From Dickeya chrysanthemi NCPPB 402 (GTDB lineage Bacteria; Pseudomonadota; Gammaproteobacteria; Enterobacterales; Enterobacteriaceae): a stretch of DNA of 64,000 nucleotides. Every line of letters starts with the position of its first letter. Position 1 is the first letter of the stretch. Both the position numbers and the translations under genes were made by a program. Below, in pieces: positions 32,572-41,931 of this stretch. The stretch spans positions 1-64,000 of the forward strand of contig NZ_CM001974.1 in the NCBI RefSeq assembly GCF_000406105.1, in the 5' to 3' direction. The notes beneath the pieces are model-generated. The model saw nothing but the letters and a program-made list of their open reading frames with translations. It was not told the DNA's origin and did no database searches.

Positions 32572-32594
32572 CCGGTAACCTTGCGGGTTACCGG
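32572..32594 (+). terminator. Hairpin after glk
   Basis: Perfect 9 bp stem CCGGTAACC / GGTTACCGG with loop TTGCG, 17 bases past the glk stop, without a clear T-run. Confidence 0.55.
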
Positions 32595-32708
32595 ACTGTC
32601 TATACGTTCTTCAGCCTTGTCGGTCAGCATCGGCGGCCAGGCCGTGTATTGGCTGGATCGGAAAACGGCCCGCCAGACTGACAGGCTGCCCGATGGAACA
32701 ACAATCAC

Positions 32709-33827
32709 TTACCGTGGCGGCCAGAACGGTTCGCCTAGCGTCAGCATCAGCCGGTTGGCCCAGGCGAAAAACGCAGTGGACTGAATCAGGTCGAGAAGCT
32801 CCAACGTGTCCAGCCCCTGTTCGCGCAGTCGCGCCAGATCCTGCGCGTTGACTTGCGACGGCGTGGTGGACAGCAGGGCGACGAAGGTGATGATCGCCTG
32901 CCAGCGCGCGTGCTGCCCGGCGGCGAGATCGCCGCCCGGCGTTACGTCGAGCAGGCGTTGTACCGCGTCGTCTTGTTTCGATAGCTGGCTGGCCTTGCGG
33001 GCATGCACCGAGGCGCAATAAATACAGCCATTGACCTTGCTGACCACTGCTGCGGCCAGCTCCCGGTCTTTGCGCGGCAGGCCACCAGCGGTATAGAAAA
33101 TCCCCTTATCGGTGAGGGTACGTTGCTCCAGCACCGACAGGTTGCGACCCAGCAGGCGGAAATAGTCGGAATCAGTATGGCCGAAGCGCGCCAGAATCGC
33201 CTGTTCGTCGGTGGTGAATTCCGCCAGCGGTTTGGCGGGGATCCAGGGTTCCCAACCCAGTTCGTTCTGCGTAAACGCCTCTGGGGCGGTTTTGCCGCTG
33301 TGAGTCAGCGACTGGGTGTGCCAGCGACCGGCAACGGCGGCAGGCGCAGCGGGCGCCGGCTCTTCGGCGTGACCGGCCAGCAGCCGGTAGCCTTGCAACA
33401 ACCGGCTTTGAAAACTGACAAACGCCACCAGTTGCGACAGGGTGACGATATCATCCACCGCCCAACCCGCCTGTTGCAATGTTTGCAACTGTTCTGGCTG
33501 CGCCGCCACCGGCTGGTAGGTCAGGCGTTCGGCATGTTCCAGCGCCCGGTCCAGCGCCGCACCGGGTGTCGGGGCCGAAAAATCCGCTAGCCGCTGGGCG
33601 TAAAACTGCTGTAATCGTGCATTTTGATGCCAGCTGCTGACCTTTTCGGCGATGAAAAAGCGCAGCGCCAGCGGCAGAGCGTCGCCCGTCGTCTGGCTAA
33701 ACAGCGCGTCATAGCTGCCTTGCGTATGCCGGGTGGCGGCATCACGCGTCGCTCTGGCCTGCGCCAGCGGCGAATCCGCGGCGATCTCCGCCAGCGTATC
33801 CAAAATATCGGATGTTGAATGCGTCAT
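32709..33827 (-). CDS. Alkylhydroperoxidase-domain (CMD family) protein
   Basis: 372 aa protein with two carboxymuconolactone decarboxylase/AhpD-type domains: an N-terminal CMD-like half (about 20-165) and a C-terminal half with the redox motif C268-x2-C271-x3-His275 (NGCIYCASVH). This architecture is typically encoded beside a KPN_01858-type luciferase-like monooxygenase and a peptide-type ABC transporter, exactly the neighbours here. It probably detoxifies peroxides or serves in oxidation of an imported compound; the substrate is unknown. Its ATG overlaps the monooxygenase stop by four bases. Confidence 0.85.
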   Translation of the reverse strand: MTHSTSDILDTLAEIAADSPLAQARATRDAATRHTQGSYDALFSQTTGDALPLALRFFIAEKVSSWHQNARLQQFYAQRLADFSAPTPGAALDRALEHAERLTYQPVAAQPEQLQTLQQAGWAVDDIVTLSQLVAFVSFQSRLLQGYRLLAGHAEEPAPAAPAAVAGRWHTQSLTHSGKTAPEAFTQNELGWEPWIPAKPLAEFTTDEQAILARFGHTDSDYFRLLGRNLSVLEQRTLTDKGIFYTAGGLPRKDRELAAAVVSKVNGCIYCASVHARKASQLSKQDDAVQRLLDVTPGGDLAAGQHARWQAIITFVALLSTTPSQVNAQDLARLREQGLDTLELLDLIQSTAFFAWANRLMLTLGEPFWPPR

Positions 33828-34864
33828 GCGACCTCCTGCCCGATCGGGTTGGTTTGTTTATCTTTAGCGGGCGACCAGCCCAGCGCGGGTGCGACCCGGG
33901 TAGTGATCAGCTCCAGCGAACGCAGAATATGGGCGTGCGGCGGGTCGATGGAATGCACCTGAAACGCCAGATCGGTGGTGCGCGCCAGCGAACTGTCGGC
34001 TTGCAACGAGGCGATGACGTCGTCCGGCGTACCGACATGGCTGTCAAACGACGCGATCAGCTCTTCCACCGAACCGTTACGCGCCGGACGACCCAACTGG
34101 GCCAGCCGAGCGGCGGAACGTTGCAGTCCGGTTTGCGCCAGTTGCAACGCCAGCGCCCGATCGTCGGCGACGAATACGCTGCGCGAGCCCATGATGCGTG
34201 GCGCGACGCCGGGCGGCAGCGCGTCCAGATAGGCGTCGATCATCGGGTTTTGCAGGTCGGCCAGCGTGGCGTCGGGGACGCCGTCCGGGCGCGGTTGGGT
34301 GCGGGACAGCATCAGCCCGTCGCCCGCCTGACCGGCGCGGATGGCGCCTTCTATTGAGAAGGTGGCCTGCCACACGCGGTGGTTGAGGTGCGGTGCGGCC
34401 GGGTAAAGCTGGTTGTCGTCCGAGCTCAGCGGTTCCCCCGCCCAGGCGGCGCGTACCTGCGCCAGATAGCGGCCCAGAATCTCGCCGCGCTGTTCGCTGT
34501 TGTGGCCGAAGGCGGCGAACGACGATGGCGTACCGCCGGAACCGATGCCCACCTCCAACCGGCCGTTGCTGAGCAGGTCGAGTACGGCGGTGTCTTCCGC
34601 CACCCGCAGCGGTTGTTCCATCGGCAGGGTAATCACCCCGGTGCCAAGTCGGATGCGCCGGGTCTGTGCGGCGACCTGCGCCAGAAACACCAGCGGCGAC
34701 GGCAGGCCGCCTTCATCGGCGTGAAAGTGATGCTGCGCCACCCAGGCGCTGTCGAAGCCCAGTTGTTCCGCTTTGATGATCTGCTCGGCGGCCAGCCGGT
34801 AACGCTGCCCGGCGGGCACGTCATCTAACAGTCGGGTGAAAAACCCCAGACGTTTTTGAGTCAT
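33824..34864 (-). CDS. Luciferase-like FMN-dependent monooxygenase
   Basis: 346 aa TIM-barrel monooxygenase of the bacterial luciferase superfamily, KPN_01858-like. Signature parts: LGFFTRLLDD start, AEQLGFDSAWVAQHHF, RIRLGTGVITLPMEQPLRVAED and the FMN-binding GRLEVGIGSGG. Presumably uses reduced flavin and oxygen on a compound brought in by the ABC importer encoded just upstream in the operon. Overlaps the CMD protein gene by four bases; 29 bases separate it from the ATPase gene. Confidence 0.88.
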   Translation of the reverse strand: MTQKRLGFFTRLLDDVPAGQRYRLAAEQIIKAEQLGFDSAWVAQHHFHADEGGLPSPLVFLAQVAAQTRRIRLGTGVITLPMEQPLRVAEDTAVLDLLSNGRLEVGIGSGGTPSSFAAFGHNSEQRGEILGRYLAQVRAAWAGEPLSSDDNQLYPAAPHLNHRVWQATFSIEGAIRAGQAGDGLMLSRTQPRPDGVPDATLADLQNPMIDAYLDALPPGVAPRIMGSRSVFVADDRALALQLAQTGLQRSAARLAQLGRPARNGSVEELIASFDSHVGTPDDVIASLQADSSLARTTDLAFQVHSIDPPHAHILRSLELITTRVAPALGWSPAKDKQTNPIGQEVA

Positions 34865-34893
34865 GATTAAATCCTTGGTTGAGGCTGTGTCCC

Positions 34894-36543
34894 TTAAGAG
34901 ACGTGGTGCTGGCCGGGAATCGCGTCGATCAGCTCCCGGGTATAGCGCTCGGCCGGCTGGGCGAAGATTTGCTCGACCGGCCCGGATTCCACCTGTTTGC
35001 CGTGATACAGCACGGAAACGGTATCGGCTATTTGCCGCACCACGGCGAGATCGTGGGAAATAAACAGATAGGTCAGCCTCAGTGAGGCTTGCAGTTCCTC
35101 CAGCAAACGCAGTATCTGGGCTTGCACCGTGACATCCAGCGCCGAGACGGCTTCGTCCAGCACCAGCACTTTCGGCTCCAGCACCAGCGCTCGGGCGATG
35201 GCAACCCGCTGGCGCTGGCCGCCGGACAGTTCAAGCGGGCGGCGTTGCAGCAGCGAGGCGGGCAGCGCCACCCGTTCGAACATCTCATGCACCCGGTTGG
35301 TCCGCTCTGGCCGGGAGTGACGATTAAAATTGCGCAGCGGCTCTTCCACGATGTCGAACAGCCGCTGCGACGGGTCGAGCGAGCTAAACGGATTCTGATA
35401 AACCAACTGGATGGTCTGGCGGAACTGGCGCAGCGCTTCGCCGCGCAGCCGGGTGATGTCGGTGCCGTCGATCAAGATGCGGCCGGCGGTCGGGCGCTGG
35501 AAGCCAAGAATCATGCGCGCGGTGGTGGTCTTGCCGGAGCCGGACTCGCCGACAATAGCGTGGGTGGTGCCGGGCGCCACGCTGAACGATACCCGGTCCA
35601 CCGCCCGGAATGGCGCTTTCCGGTTGCCCGCCAGCGGGAATTCCTGCACCAGTTGTTCCACCTGTACAATCGGTTGAGCGAGCGCGGCGGGTTGACCGTC
35701 GGCGCGTGATGGACGTCGGGCCGGGGCCAGCGACGGGATGTTCGCCAGCAGGGTGCGAGCGTACTGGCTTTGCGGCGCGTTCAGTACCTGCCGGGTTGGT
35801 CCCTGTTCCTGAATATAGCCTTTCTGAAACACCAGCAGGCGGTCGGCGCGCTCGGCGGCCACCCCCAGATCGTGGGTGACGAACAGAATGGCGGTGCCGT
35901 TTTCCCGGCGCAGTTCGTCCAGCAGATCGAGAATGCGTTTTTGCACCGTGACGTCCAGCGCGCTGGTCGGTTCGTCGGCGATGATCAGCGCCGGTTTCAG
36001 CGCGATGGCGATGGCGATCAGCACCCGCTGTTTCATGCCGCCGGAGAGCTCGTGCGGGTACTGGCTGGCGCGCAGTTCCGGCTCGGTCAGCCCGACGCGT
36101 GTCAGCAATGCCAGCGTTTGCCGGCGCAGGCTGTGGCGATCGCTTTTCTGGTGCAGGCGTAGAATTTCATCCACCTGCTCGCCGATGGTTTTCACCGGGT
36201 TGAGTGAGCTGCCGGGGTCCTGCGGCACCAGGCTGACCACGCTGCCGCGAATACTGTCCAGCCGTGGTTGCGACCAGCGGCTGATATCAGTGCCGTTAAG
36301 GCGGATCGCGCCGCGCGCCAGGCGGCCGTTGTTCGCCAGCAGACCGATCACCGCCTGCGCGGTGGTGGTTTTGCCGGAGCCGGATTCGCCCACCAGCGCC
36401 ACCACTTCACCGGGCTGGATGGTGAAGGACACGCCTTCCACCACCGTGCGTTCGCCGTCGTCGCCGCGATAGGCGATGGCGACGTCTTCCAGTTCCAGCA
36501 CCGGTGCTGTCGCACTGCTTTGTAAACCCAGCGGCAGGCTCAT
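34894..36543 (-). CDS. Fused dipeptide-type ABC transporter ATPase
   Basis: 549 aa protein with two complete ABC ATPase domains in one chain, the equivalent of DppD and DppF fused. Walker A GESGSGKT at 52-59 and 332-339, signature LSGGM (167-171) and LSGGQ (about 446), Walker B IIADEP and LVLDEA. The ATG at 36543 overlaps the permease stop by four bases; the longer open frame to 36819 runs through the permease gene and is not coding. Drives the importer of the neighbouring permeases and binding protein. Confidence 0.93.
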   Translation of the reverse strand: MSLPLGLQSSATAPVLELEDVAIAYRGDDGERTVVEGVSFTIQPGEVVALVGESGSGKTTTAQAVIGLLANNGRLARGAIRLNGTDISRWSQPRLDSIRGSVVSLVPQDPGSSLNPVKTIGEQVDEILRLHQKSDRHSLRRQTLALLTRVGLTEPELRASQYPHELSGGMKQRVLIAIAIALKPALIIADEPTSALDVTVQKRILDLLDELRRENGTAILFVTHDLGVAAERADRLLVFQKGYIQEQGPTRQVLNAPQSQYARTLLANIPSLAPARRPSRADGQPAALAQPIVQVEQLVQEFPLAGNRKAPFRAVDRVSFSVAPGTTHAIVGESGSGKTTTARMILGFQRPTAGRILIDGTDITRLRGEALRQFRQTIQLVYQNPFSSLDPSQRLFDIVEEPLRNFNRHSRPERTNRVHEMFERVALPASLLQRRPLELSGGQRQRVAIARALVLEPKVLVLDEAVSALDVTVQAQILRLLEELQASLRLTYLFISHDLAVVRQIADTVSVLYHGKQVESGPVEQIFAQPAERYTRELIDAIPGQHHVS

Positions 36544-37400
36544 CGCGTTGGTCTCCGGATCGACTGGCTGATGCGGTTGGTCGCCAGCACCACGGCGACC
36601 ACCAGCAGGCCGGGGAAGGTGGTCAGCCACCAGGCGGTGGCCAGATAGTTGCGGCCTTCGGCGATCAACAACCCCCATTCCGGCGTTGGCGGCGGCGCGC
36701 CATAGCCGAGGAAGCTCAGGGTAGCGATCGCCAGAATCGCGCTGCCGAACTGTAACGCGGCAAACGCCAGCACGCTGGTGAGCGAGTTGGGCAGAATGTG
36801 GCGCCACAGCACGCCCCAAAAAGTGCCGCCGCTGCCAAACGCTGCTTCAACGTAATCGCTGCGGCGCACGCGCAGCACTTCCGCGTGCACCAGTCGGGTG
36901 AAGTTAGCCACCGAGGTTACGCCCACCGCGATAGCGGCGTTCAGGTTGCCGAACCCCAGCAGGATGATGACGCTCAGTGCCAGCAACAGGCCGGGAATGG
37001 CCAGCAGCACATCGACGGTACGCATCACCAGCGTATCCAGCCGGCCGCCCGCCGCGCCCGCCAGCAGCCCCAGCAGGCTGCCGAACACCAGACCCAGCGA
37101 CACGGCGATCACCGCGCCGGACAGCGAATGCGTCGAACCGTAGACGATGCGGGTGTAGAGGTCGCGCCCCAGTTGGTCGGTGCCGAGCAGATAGCCGCCG
37201 CCCGGCGCCAGACGCTGCGCACCCGGTACGCCCTCAATCGGCGACGCGTGGGTAAACAGGCCGGGGAACAGCGCCCATAGCACCACCGTCAGCAGCACCA
37301 GCCAGGCGAGCACCAGACCGGGTTGTGCGGCATAACGGCGCAAGCGCGGCGTCTTACGCAGCAGCGGAAAAGCGATTTTTTCCAGTTGAATACTCGCCAT
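36540..37400 (-). CDS. ABC transporter permease (DppC-like)
   Basis: Inner-membrane permease of 286 aa with about six transmembrane segments and the ATPase-coupling EAA loop (residues about 185-205, EVLRVRRSDYVEAAFGSG). The N-terminal cytoplasmic tail and GTDQLGRDLYTRIVYGS sequence are typical of DppC/OppC subunits. Fourth gene position in the five-gene importer/monooxygenase operon; one base separates it from the preceding permease. Confidence 0.93.
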   Translation of the reverse strand: MASIQLEKIAFPLLRKTPRLRRYAAQPGLVLAWLVLLTVVLWALFPGLFTHASPIEGVPGAQRLAPGGGYLLGTDQLGRDLYTRIVYGSTHSLSGAVIAVSLGLVFGSLLGLLAGAAGGRLDTLVMRTVDVLLAIPGLLLALSVIILLGFGNLNAAIAVGVTSVANFTRLVHAEVLRVRRSDYVEAAFGSGGTFWGVLWRHILPNSLTSVLAFAALQFGSAILAIATLSFLGYGAPPPTPEWGLLIAEGRNYLATAWWLTTFPGLLVVAVVLATNRISQSIRRPTR

Positions 37401-37401
37401 A

Positions 37402-38343
37402 TCATACCTCCGGGGCGGTTTTCAGACGCGGATCAAGCCACGGGTAGAGCAGGTCGACCAACAGGTTGACCGCCACGAACGCCGTCGCGGAAACCAGCAC
37501 GATGGCCTGCAACACGCTGGCGTCCTGGGTGTTGACTGCTTCCTGCGTTAACTGGCCCAGCCCGCTGCGGCCGAACACGGTTTCGGTAATCAGCGCGCCG
37601 GCGATCAGTTCGCCCAGCAACAGGCCTGCCAGCGTTAGCGCCGGCAGCATGGCGTTGCGCGCCACATGGCGCCACAGCACGCCGCGGCGGCTCAACCCTT
37701 TGGCGCGTGCCACCGCCACGAACGGCTGCGCCAGTACCTGATCGATGCTGCGCATCAGCACCTGAGCGATGGGCGCCGCAATCGGCACCGAAAGCGTCAG
37801 CACCGGCAGAACCAGCCCTTCCCACTCGCCGGGGTTGATCACCGAAATCCAGCCCAGCCGGAAGGAAAACACCTGAATCAGCACAATGCCGAGCCAGAAG
37901 GTGGGAATGGAAATCAGCAGCGACGGCACCGACTGAAATAGCTGGCGCAGCCAGGCGAATGAAGCCAGCGCCGAGAGAAACGCCAGCGCGAACGCCAGCA
38001 GTAGCGCCACGCTAAACCCCAGCACCGCCAGTAGCAATGTCGGCGGCAAATTGGTCGCCAGCAGGTCGCTGACCGGTAACCCGGCCTGCAACGACAGCCC
38101 GAAGTCGCCGTGCAGCAGGCGCGACAGCGACGCGGCGTACTGGGTCAGCAACGGCACATCGGCGCCGTAGGCCAGCCGCAGTTCAGCTATCTGGCCGGCG
38201 CTTAACCCCAGTTCCGGACTCATGAATTTGATCAGTACCGCGTCGCCCGGCAGCGCCTGTAGCAGGATGAACGACAGAGTAAATGCCGCCCACAGCACCA
38301 GCAGCGCCTGCCCTAGGCGTGTCGCCAGATAGGTTATCCGCAC
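37402..38343 (-). CDS. ABC transporter permease (DppB-like)
   Basis: Inner-membrane permease of 313 aa. Starts with the DppB-type segment YLATRLGQALLVLWAAFTLSF-like region, followed by about six hydrophobic helices and the coupling loop near FVAVARAKGLSRRGVLWRHV. Forms the channel with the DppC-like subunit. Immediately downstream of the substrate-binding protein gene in the same operon. Confidence 0.93.
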   Translation of the reverse strand: MRITYLATRLGQALLVLWAAFTLSFILLQALPGDAVLIKFMSPELGLSAGQIAELRLAYGADVPLLTQYAASLSRLLHGDFGLSLQAGLPVSDLLATNLPPTLLLAVLGFSVALLLAFALAFLSALASFAWLRQLFQSVPSLLISIPTFWLGIVLIQVFSFRLGWISVINPGEWEGLVLPVLTLSVPIAAPIAQVLMRSIDQVLAQPFVAVARAKGLSRRGVLWRHVARNAMLPALTLAGLLLGELIAGALITETVFGRSGLGQLTQEAVNTQDASVLQAIVLVSATAFVAVNLLVDLLYPWLDPRLKTAPEV

Positions 38344-38372
38344 GTTTTGCCCTCCGTCGTCGATTCGCCCGG

Positions 38373-40016
38373 TTACTTGTCCAACCAGGTGTTGTAGAAA
38401 CTGGGGCGGCCCACGGCTTCAAAGCCGATCCCTTTGGTGGCGGCGCGCCCGGCGAACACCTGCGGTTCTTCAAAAATCGGAATCACATACGCCTGATCGA
38501 TCAGGTAGTTCTGTACTTCGCCCACCAGCGCCAGCCGTTTGCTGCGATCGGTAGCGGAAGCGATGCCGTCCAGCAGCGTGTTGAGGTGTGCGTCTTCAAA
38601 GGTTTTCACCTTGTCGCTGGCGCCGCCTTTTTGCAGCAGCACGTTGCGCAGCGTCGGGTAGTACTGGCTTTTCAGCACATCCGGGTCGGCGCGTCCTACC
38701 ATGCCCGGCGACACACCGGTTTTCAGCGGGTCAAGACTGTCGAGGGTTTTGGTGCCCGCGTCGCCCGCCAGTACGTTCAGTTTCACGCCCACTTTGGCCC
38801 ACTGTTGCGCCACCAGTTGCAGCATCTCCTTGTTCTGCGGCTGCGGCGGCGATTCGTAAGCGGTCAGCACCAGCGGCTGGCCGTCTTTCTGGCGGACGCC
38901 TTGCGCGCCGGTTTTCCAGCCCGCGTCGTCCAGCAGGCGGGCGGCGGCGGCCGGGTCGAACGTCAGCTTATCGGAGAGGTTGACGTAGCCGGCGGCGGTT
39001 TTCGCCAGCACCGATGTCGCCTGCGGGTAGTTATCGGAGTAGAGCGTCTGGATGATTTCTTTCGGGTTGGTGGCGTAACGCAGCGCCTGACGCACGCGGA
39101 TATCCGCCACCAGCGGGTTATCCGGGCGGAAGTTGACGCTGTTATTCACGCCGCGAGTCGGTGCGGCGTAGATGCGGATGCCTTCGCTCTGCACCCGTTT
39201 TTCGTCATAGGCCTGAATCTGACGGATGAAGTCCGCCTGACCGGACACCAGCGCGCCGATGCGCACGCTGTCTTCCGGCGTCACCAGATAGGTGATGCTG
39301 TCCAGATAAGGGCGGCCCTGATGCGTGAATTTCACCGGCGCCCAGTGGTAATCCTTACGCGCTGTCAGTCTCAGTTCACGCCCCGGTTTCTCGCTGCTGA
39401 CCACAAACGGGCCGGAGCCGATGATGCGAGTGGCGTCGCCCAACTGGTTGAAGTTGCGCGCCAGCGTGCTCAGCGATACCAGTCCGGAGCCGATGGCAGC
39501 GGTGCCTTGCAGAAAGCCGGGCGACGGTTTTTTGAAGTAGAACTTCACCGTCAGCGGGTCGATCACTTCGCTGCGCTGGTAGTTGTTGATCACTTCGGAA
39601 ACCGGCTGGTTCAGTTCCTTGTTACCCAGCCCGTAAGTGTCGAAATTTTTGGCGACGGCGTTGGCGTCCAGCGGTGAGCCGTCAGAGAAGGTAACGCCGG
39701 GACGCAGTCTGAACGTGTATTCGGTGCTGTCGGCGTTGATAGTCCAGGATTCGGCGATCCAGGGTTCGATGTCCAGCGTTTCTGGGTTCTGATAAGTCAG
39801 CTTGTCGGTAATTTGGTTGAGGATGCCGCCATTAGGATAAAAACCGCCTGCCGGCGGATACAAATTGGTGTGTGGCTGTTGTTCAAGATAGATCAAGGTG
39901 CCGCCGATTTTAGGCGACGCGTCGGCGGCCAGCGCCTGTGCGCTATTCCCCAGTAGCGCCAATAAAACAAGCAGACCCATTCCCCGCTTCTGCCGAGCGT
40001 TCAAGAAACCAGACAT
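38373..40016 (-). CDS. ABC transporter substrate-binding protein (SBP family 5)
   Basis: Periplasmic binding protein of 547 aa of the peptide/nickel family (SBP_bac_5). Signal peptide with cleavage near Ala30-Ala31 (NSAQALAADAS). Family features include YPPAGGFYPNGGI, the ESWTINADSTEYTFRLRPGV segment and NNSVNFRPDNPLVADIRVRQAL. It belongs with a KPN_01854-like group encoded next to luciferase-like monooxygenases; the ligand is unknown and may be a sulfur- or nitrogen-containing compound. First gene of the operon; its promoter should lie in 40017-40200, though I see no certain regulatory site there. Confidence 0.92.
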   Translation of the reverse strand: MSGFLNARQKRGMGLLVLLALLGNSAQALAADASPKIGGTLIYLEQQPHTNLYPPAGGFYPNGGILNQITDKLTYQNPETLDIEPWIAESWTINADSTEYTFRLRPGVTFSDGSPLDANAVAKNFDTYGLGNKELNQPVSEVINNYQRSEVIDPLTVKFYFKKPSPGFLQGTAAIGSGLVSLSTLARNFNQLGDATRIIGSGPFVVSSEKPGRELRLTARKDYHWAPVKFTHQGRPYLDSITYLVTPEDSVRIGALVSGQADFIRQIQAYDEKRVQSEGIRIYAAPTRGVNNSVNFRPDNPLVADIRVRQALRYATNPKEIIQTLYSDNYPQATSVLAKTAAGYVNLSDKLTFDPAAAARLLDDAGWKTGAQGVRQKDGQPLVLTAYESPPQPQNKEMLQLVAQQWAKVGVKLNVLAGDAGTKTLDSLDPLKTGVSPGMVGRADPDVLKSQYYPTLRNVLLQKGGASDKVKTFEDAHLNTLLDGIASATDRSKRLALVGEVQNYLIDQAYVIPIFEEPQVFAGRAATKGIGFEAVGRPSFYNTWLDK

Positions 40017-40224
40017 GGTTTTTTCCTTTTAGTTATCAGAGTGATGCCAGCCATTGTGCAGGTGATGTCAGGGCTGGAAAAAGGCTGTTATACGAAAGGG
40101 ATACTTCCACAGGCATGGCAAAACCACAAAGTACAAAACCGGCAATAAATATTTGCTTTTGGGGTAAGTAAAGGCGGACAGGCGAGAGGAGGATATGGCG
40201 ATTTTTACTTCATCATGTGCGTGT

Positions 40225-40253
40225 TGCCGCACGCCAAGTGTTGGGGTGCGGCA
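40225..40253 (-). terminator. Hairpin after avtA
   Basis: Arms TGCCGCAC / GTGCGGCA, 8 bp perfect, about 30 bases past the avtA stop on the minus strand. No U-run, so only a possible terminator. Confidence 0.4.
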
Positions 40254-40281
40254 CCGAGTGTGGCGCGTCTGTTTCGGGGTG

Positions 40282-41538
40282 TCAGACGCCGCCTTCTTGT
40301 CGCGCCCGCTCCACCTCTTCGGCGAGAATAGCGACGCCTTGCTCGATTTTTTCCGGCTCCGGCACGTAGTTCATGCGCAGGCACTGGTGAGCGTGCGGCC
40401 ATTCCTGTTCCAGACCGGGGAAGAAGTAATGGCCTGGCACCATTAGCACGCCGCGCTGTTTCAGCCGCTGGTACAGCGCCTCAGTGGTGATAGGCAGGTC
40501 TTTGAACCACAGCCACAGGAAAATCGCTCCTTCCGGTTTGTGGATCAGGCACACTTCCGGCGGCAGGTAACGACGAATAATGGCGATGGTCTGCTCCACC
40601 CGCTGGCGGTAGAACGGCCGCACTACGTCGTTGGACAACCGCAGCAGGTCGCCACGCTGAATCATCTCGTGCGCCAGTGCCGGGCCGATGGAACCGGGCG
40701 CCAGACTGACGATGCCGTTCATGTTGCCGAGTGCTTCGATAACGTGTTCCGATCCGATCACGATGCCGCAGCGCGAACCGGGCAAGCCGAGCTTGGACAG
40801 GCTCATGCACAGGATAATGTTCGGGTTCCACAGCGGCGTGGCGTCGCTGAAAATAATGCCGGGGAACGGTACGCCGTAGGCGTTGTCGATCACCAGCGGA
40901 ATCTGATGTTCGCGGGCCAGCGCGTCCAGATGCAGCAGTTCCTCGTCGGTCAGTACGTTGCCGGTGGGGTTGGTGGGCCGCGAGACGCAAATCATGCCGA
41001 TATCGTCGGTGATGCGCAGTTGCTCGAAGTCGACGTGGTATTTGAATTGCCCGGCGGGCAGTAGCTCGATCTGCGGGCGAACGGAGACGAACATGTCCTC
41101 ATCCAGTCCGGAATCGGCATAACCGATGTATTCCGGCGCCAGCGGGAACAGTACCCGACGGCGTTGGCCGTCATCGGTTTGGCCGGCGAACAGATTAAAC
41201 AGGTAGAAAAACGCGCTCTGGCTGCCGTTGGTCAGAGCAATATTCTGTGGTCCAATCTCCCAGCCGAACTGTTCGCGCAGCAGGCCGGAGAGTGAGTGCA
41301 GCAGTACATCTTTGCCTTGTGGGCCGTCGTAGTTGCACAGGGCATCGGTCAGTTTTCCTTGATCCAACAGGTCGCGACACAACTGCTGAAAGTAGTCGTC
41401 CATCGCCGGGATATGAGCCGGATTGCCGCCGCCCAGCATGATGGCACCGGGGGTGCGCAGCCCGTCGTTCAGGTCGTCCATCAGTTGGGTAATACCGGCA
41501 TGGCGGGTAAATTTGTTGCCGAAACGGGAAAAGTTCAT
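40282..41538 (-). CDS. avtA: Valine-pyruvate aminotransferase
   Basis: PLP-dependent transaminase C, interconverting valine/2-ketoisovalerate with alanine/pyruvate. 418 aa (E. coli 417), starting MNFSRFGNKFTRHAGITQLM. The PLP-binding lysine is Lys249 in SLSKLGLPGSRCG, with the fold-type I motifs NGSQSAFFYLFN, SRPTNPTGNV and DNAYGVPFPG. Monocistronic; divergent from the DUF4432 gene. Confidence 0.96.
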   Translation of the reverse strand: MNFSRFGNKFTRHAGITQLMDDLNDGLRTPGAIMLGGGNPAHIPAMDDYFQQLCRDLLDQGKLTDALCNYDGPQGKDVLLHSLSGLLREQFGWEIGPQNIALTNGSQSAFFYLFNLFAGQTDDGQRRRVLFPLAPEYIGYADSGLDEDMFVSVRPQIELLPAGQFKYHVDFEQLRITDDIGMICVSRPTNPTGNVLTDEELLHLDALAREHQIPLVIDNAYGVPFPGIIFSDATPLWNPNIILCMSLSKLGLPGSRCGIVIGSEHVIEALGNMNGIVSLAPGSIGPALAHEMIQRGDLLRLSNDVVRPFYRQRVEQTIAIIRRYLPPEVCLIHKPEGAIFLWLWFKDLPITTEALYQRLKQRGVLMVPGHYFFPGLEQEWPHAHQCLRMNYVPEPEKIEQGVAILAEEVERARQEGGV

Positions 41539-41931
41539 AGTTTGTCAATAAAGGGTGAAGCACAGGTAAACCGACACCTTAGCGTGCGTGCCGTGCCGGT
41601 GCAATCACGGCGGAAATACCATCACCTTGTTTTTAACTATATATTTTTGTTATGCCGGAGTATTACTCTAGAATATTGATTTGCCGCTTCAGCCTCTTCT
41701 TTCTGAAAGGCACAGAAAGCTGAACGCGCGTCAGCTTTTATCTGATCTTGATCGCGTTTTTTATGCAAAACCGTTAGCGATACTTAAATAGATTGTGATG
41801 AATCATGCAAATCTGATGTGAAAAAAAGGCCATTGGTTATCTGGTGATTGCAGTCACATTCTCCCGTCAGTTGGATTTGTAGTCTTTGAGCCTCACAGGC
41901 TTAATCAATTCAGCTAATAAGGACGAATGGG
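41539..41931. other. Divergent avtA / DUF4432 regulatory region
   Basis: 393 bp without a gene. It must hold the avtA promoter on the minus strand and that of the DUF4432 gene on the plus strand. The one site I can point to is the CRP-like sequence at 41843-41858. The rest is AT-rich with several A- and T-runs, and no RNA gene is apparent. Confidence 0.5.
41843..41858 (+). promoter_or_regulatory. Candidate CRP site
   Basis: GGTGATTGCAGTCACA matches TGTGA-N6-TCACA with one mismatch and lies about 75 bp upstream of the DUF4432 gene, consistent with catabolite control of a sugar-related protein. Confidence 0.5.

Noticed and set aside
34894..36819. 641-codon version of the ABC ATPase
   Set aside because: The extra N-terminus is translated from the permease gene in another frame; the ATG at 36543 overlaps the permease stop as expected.
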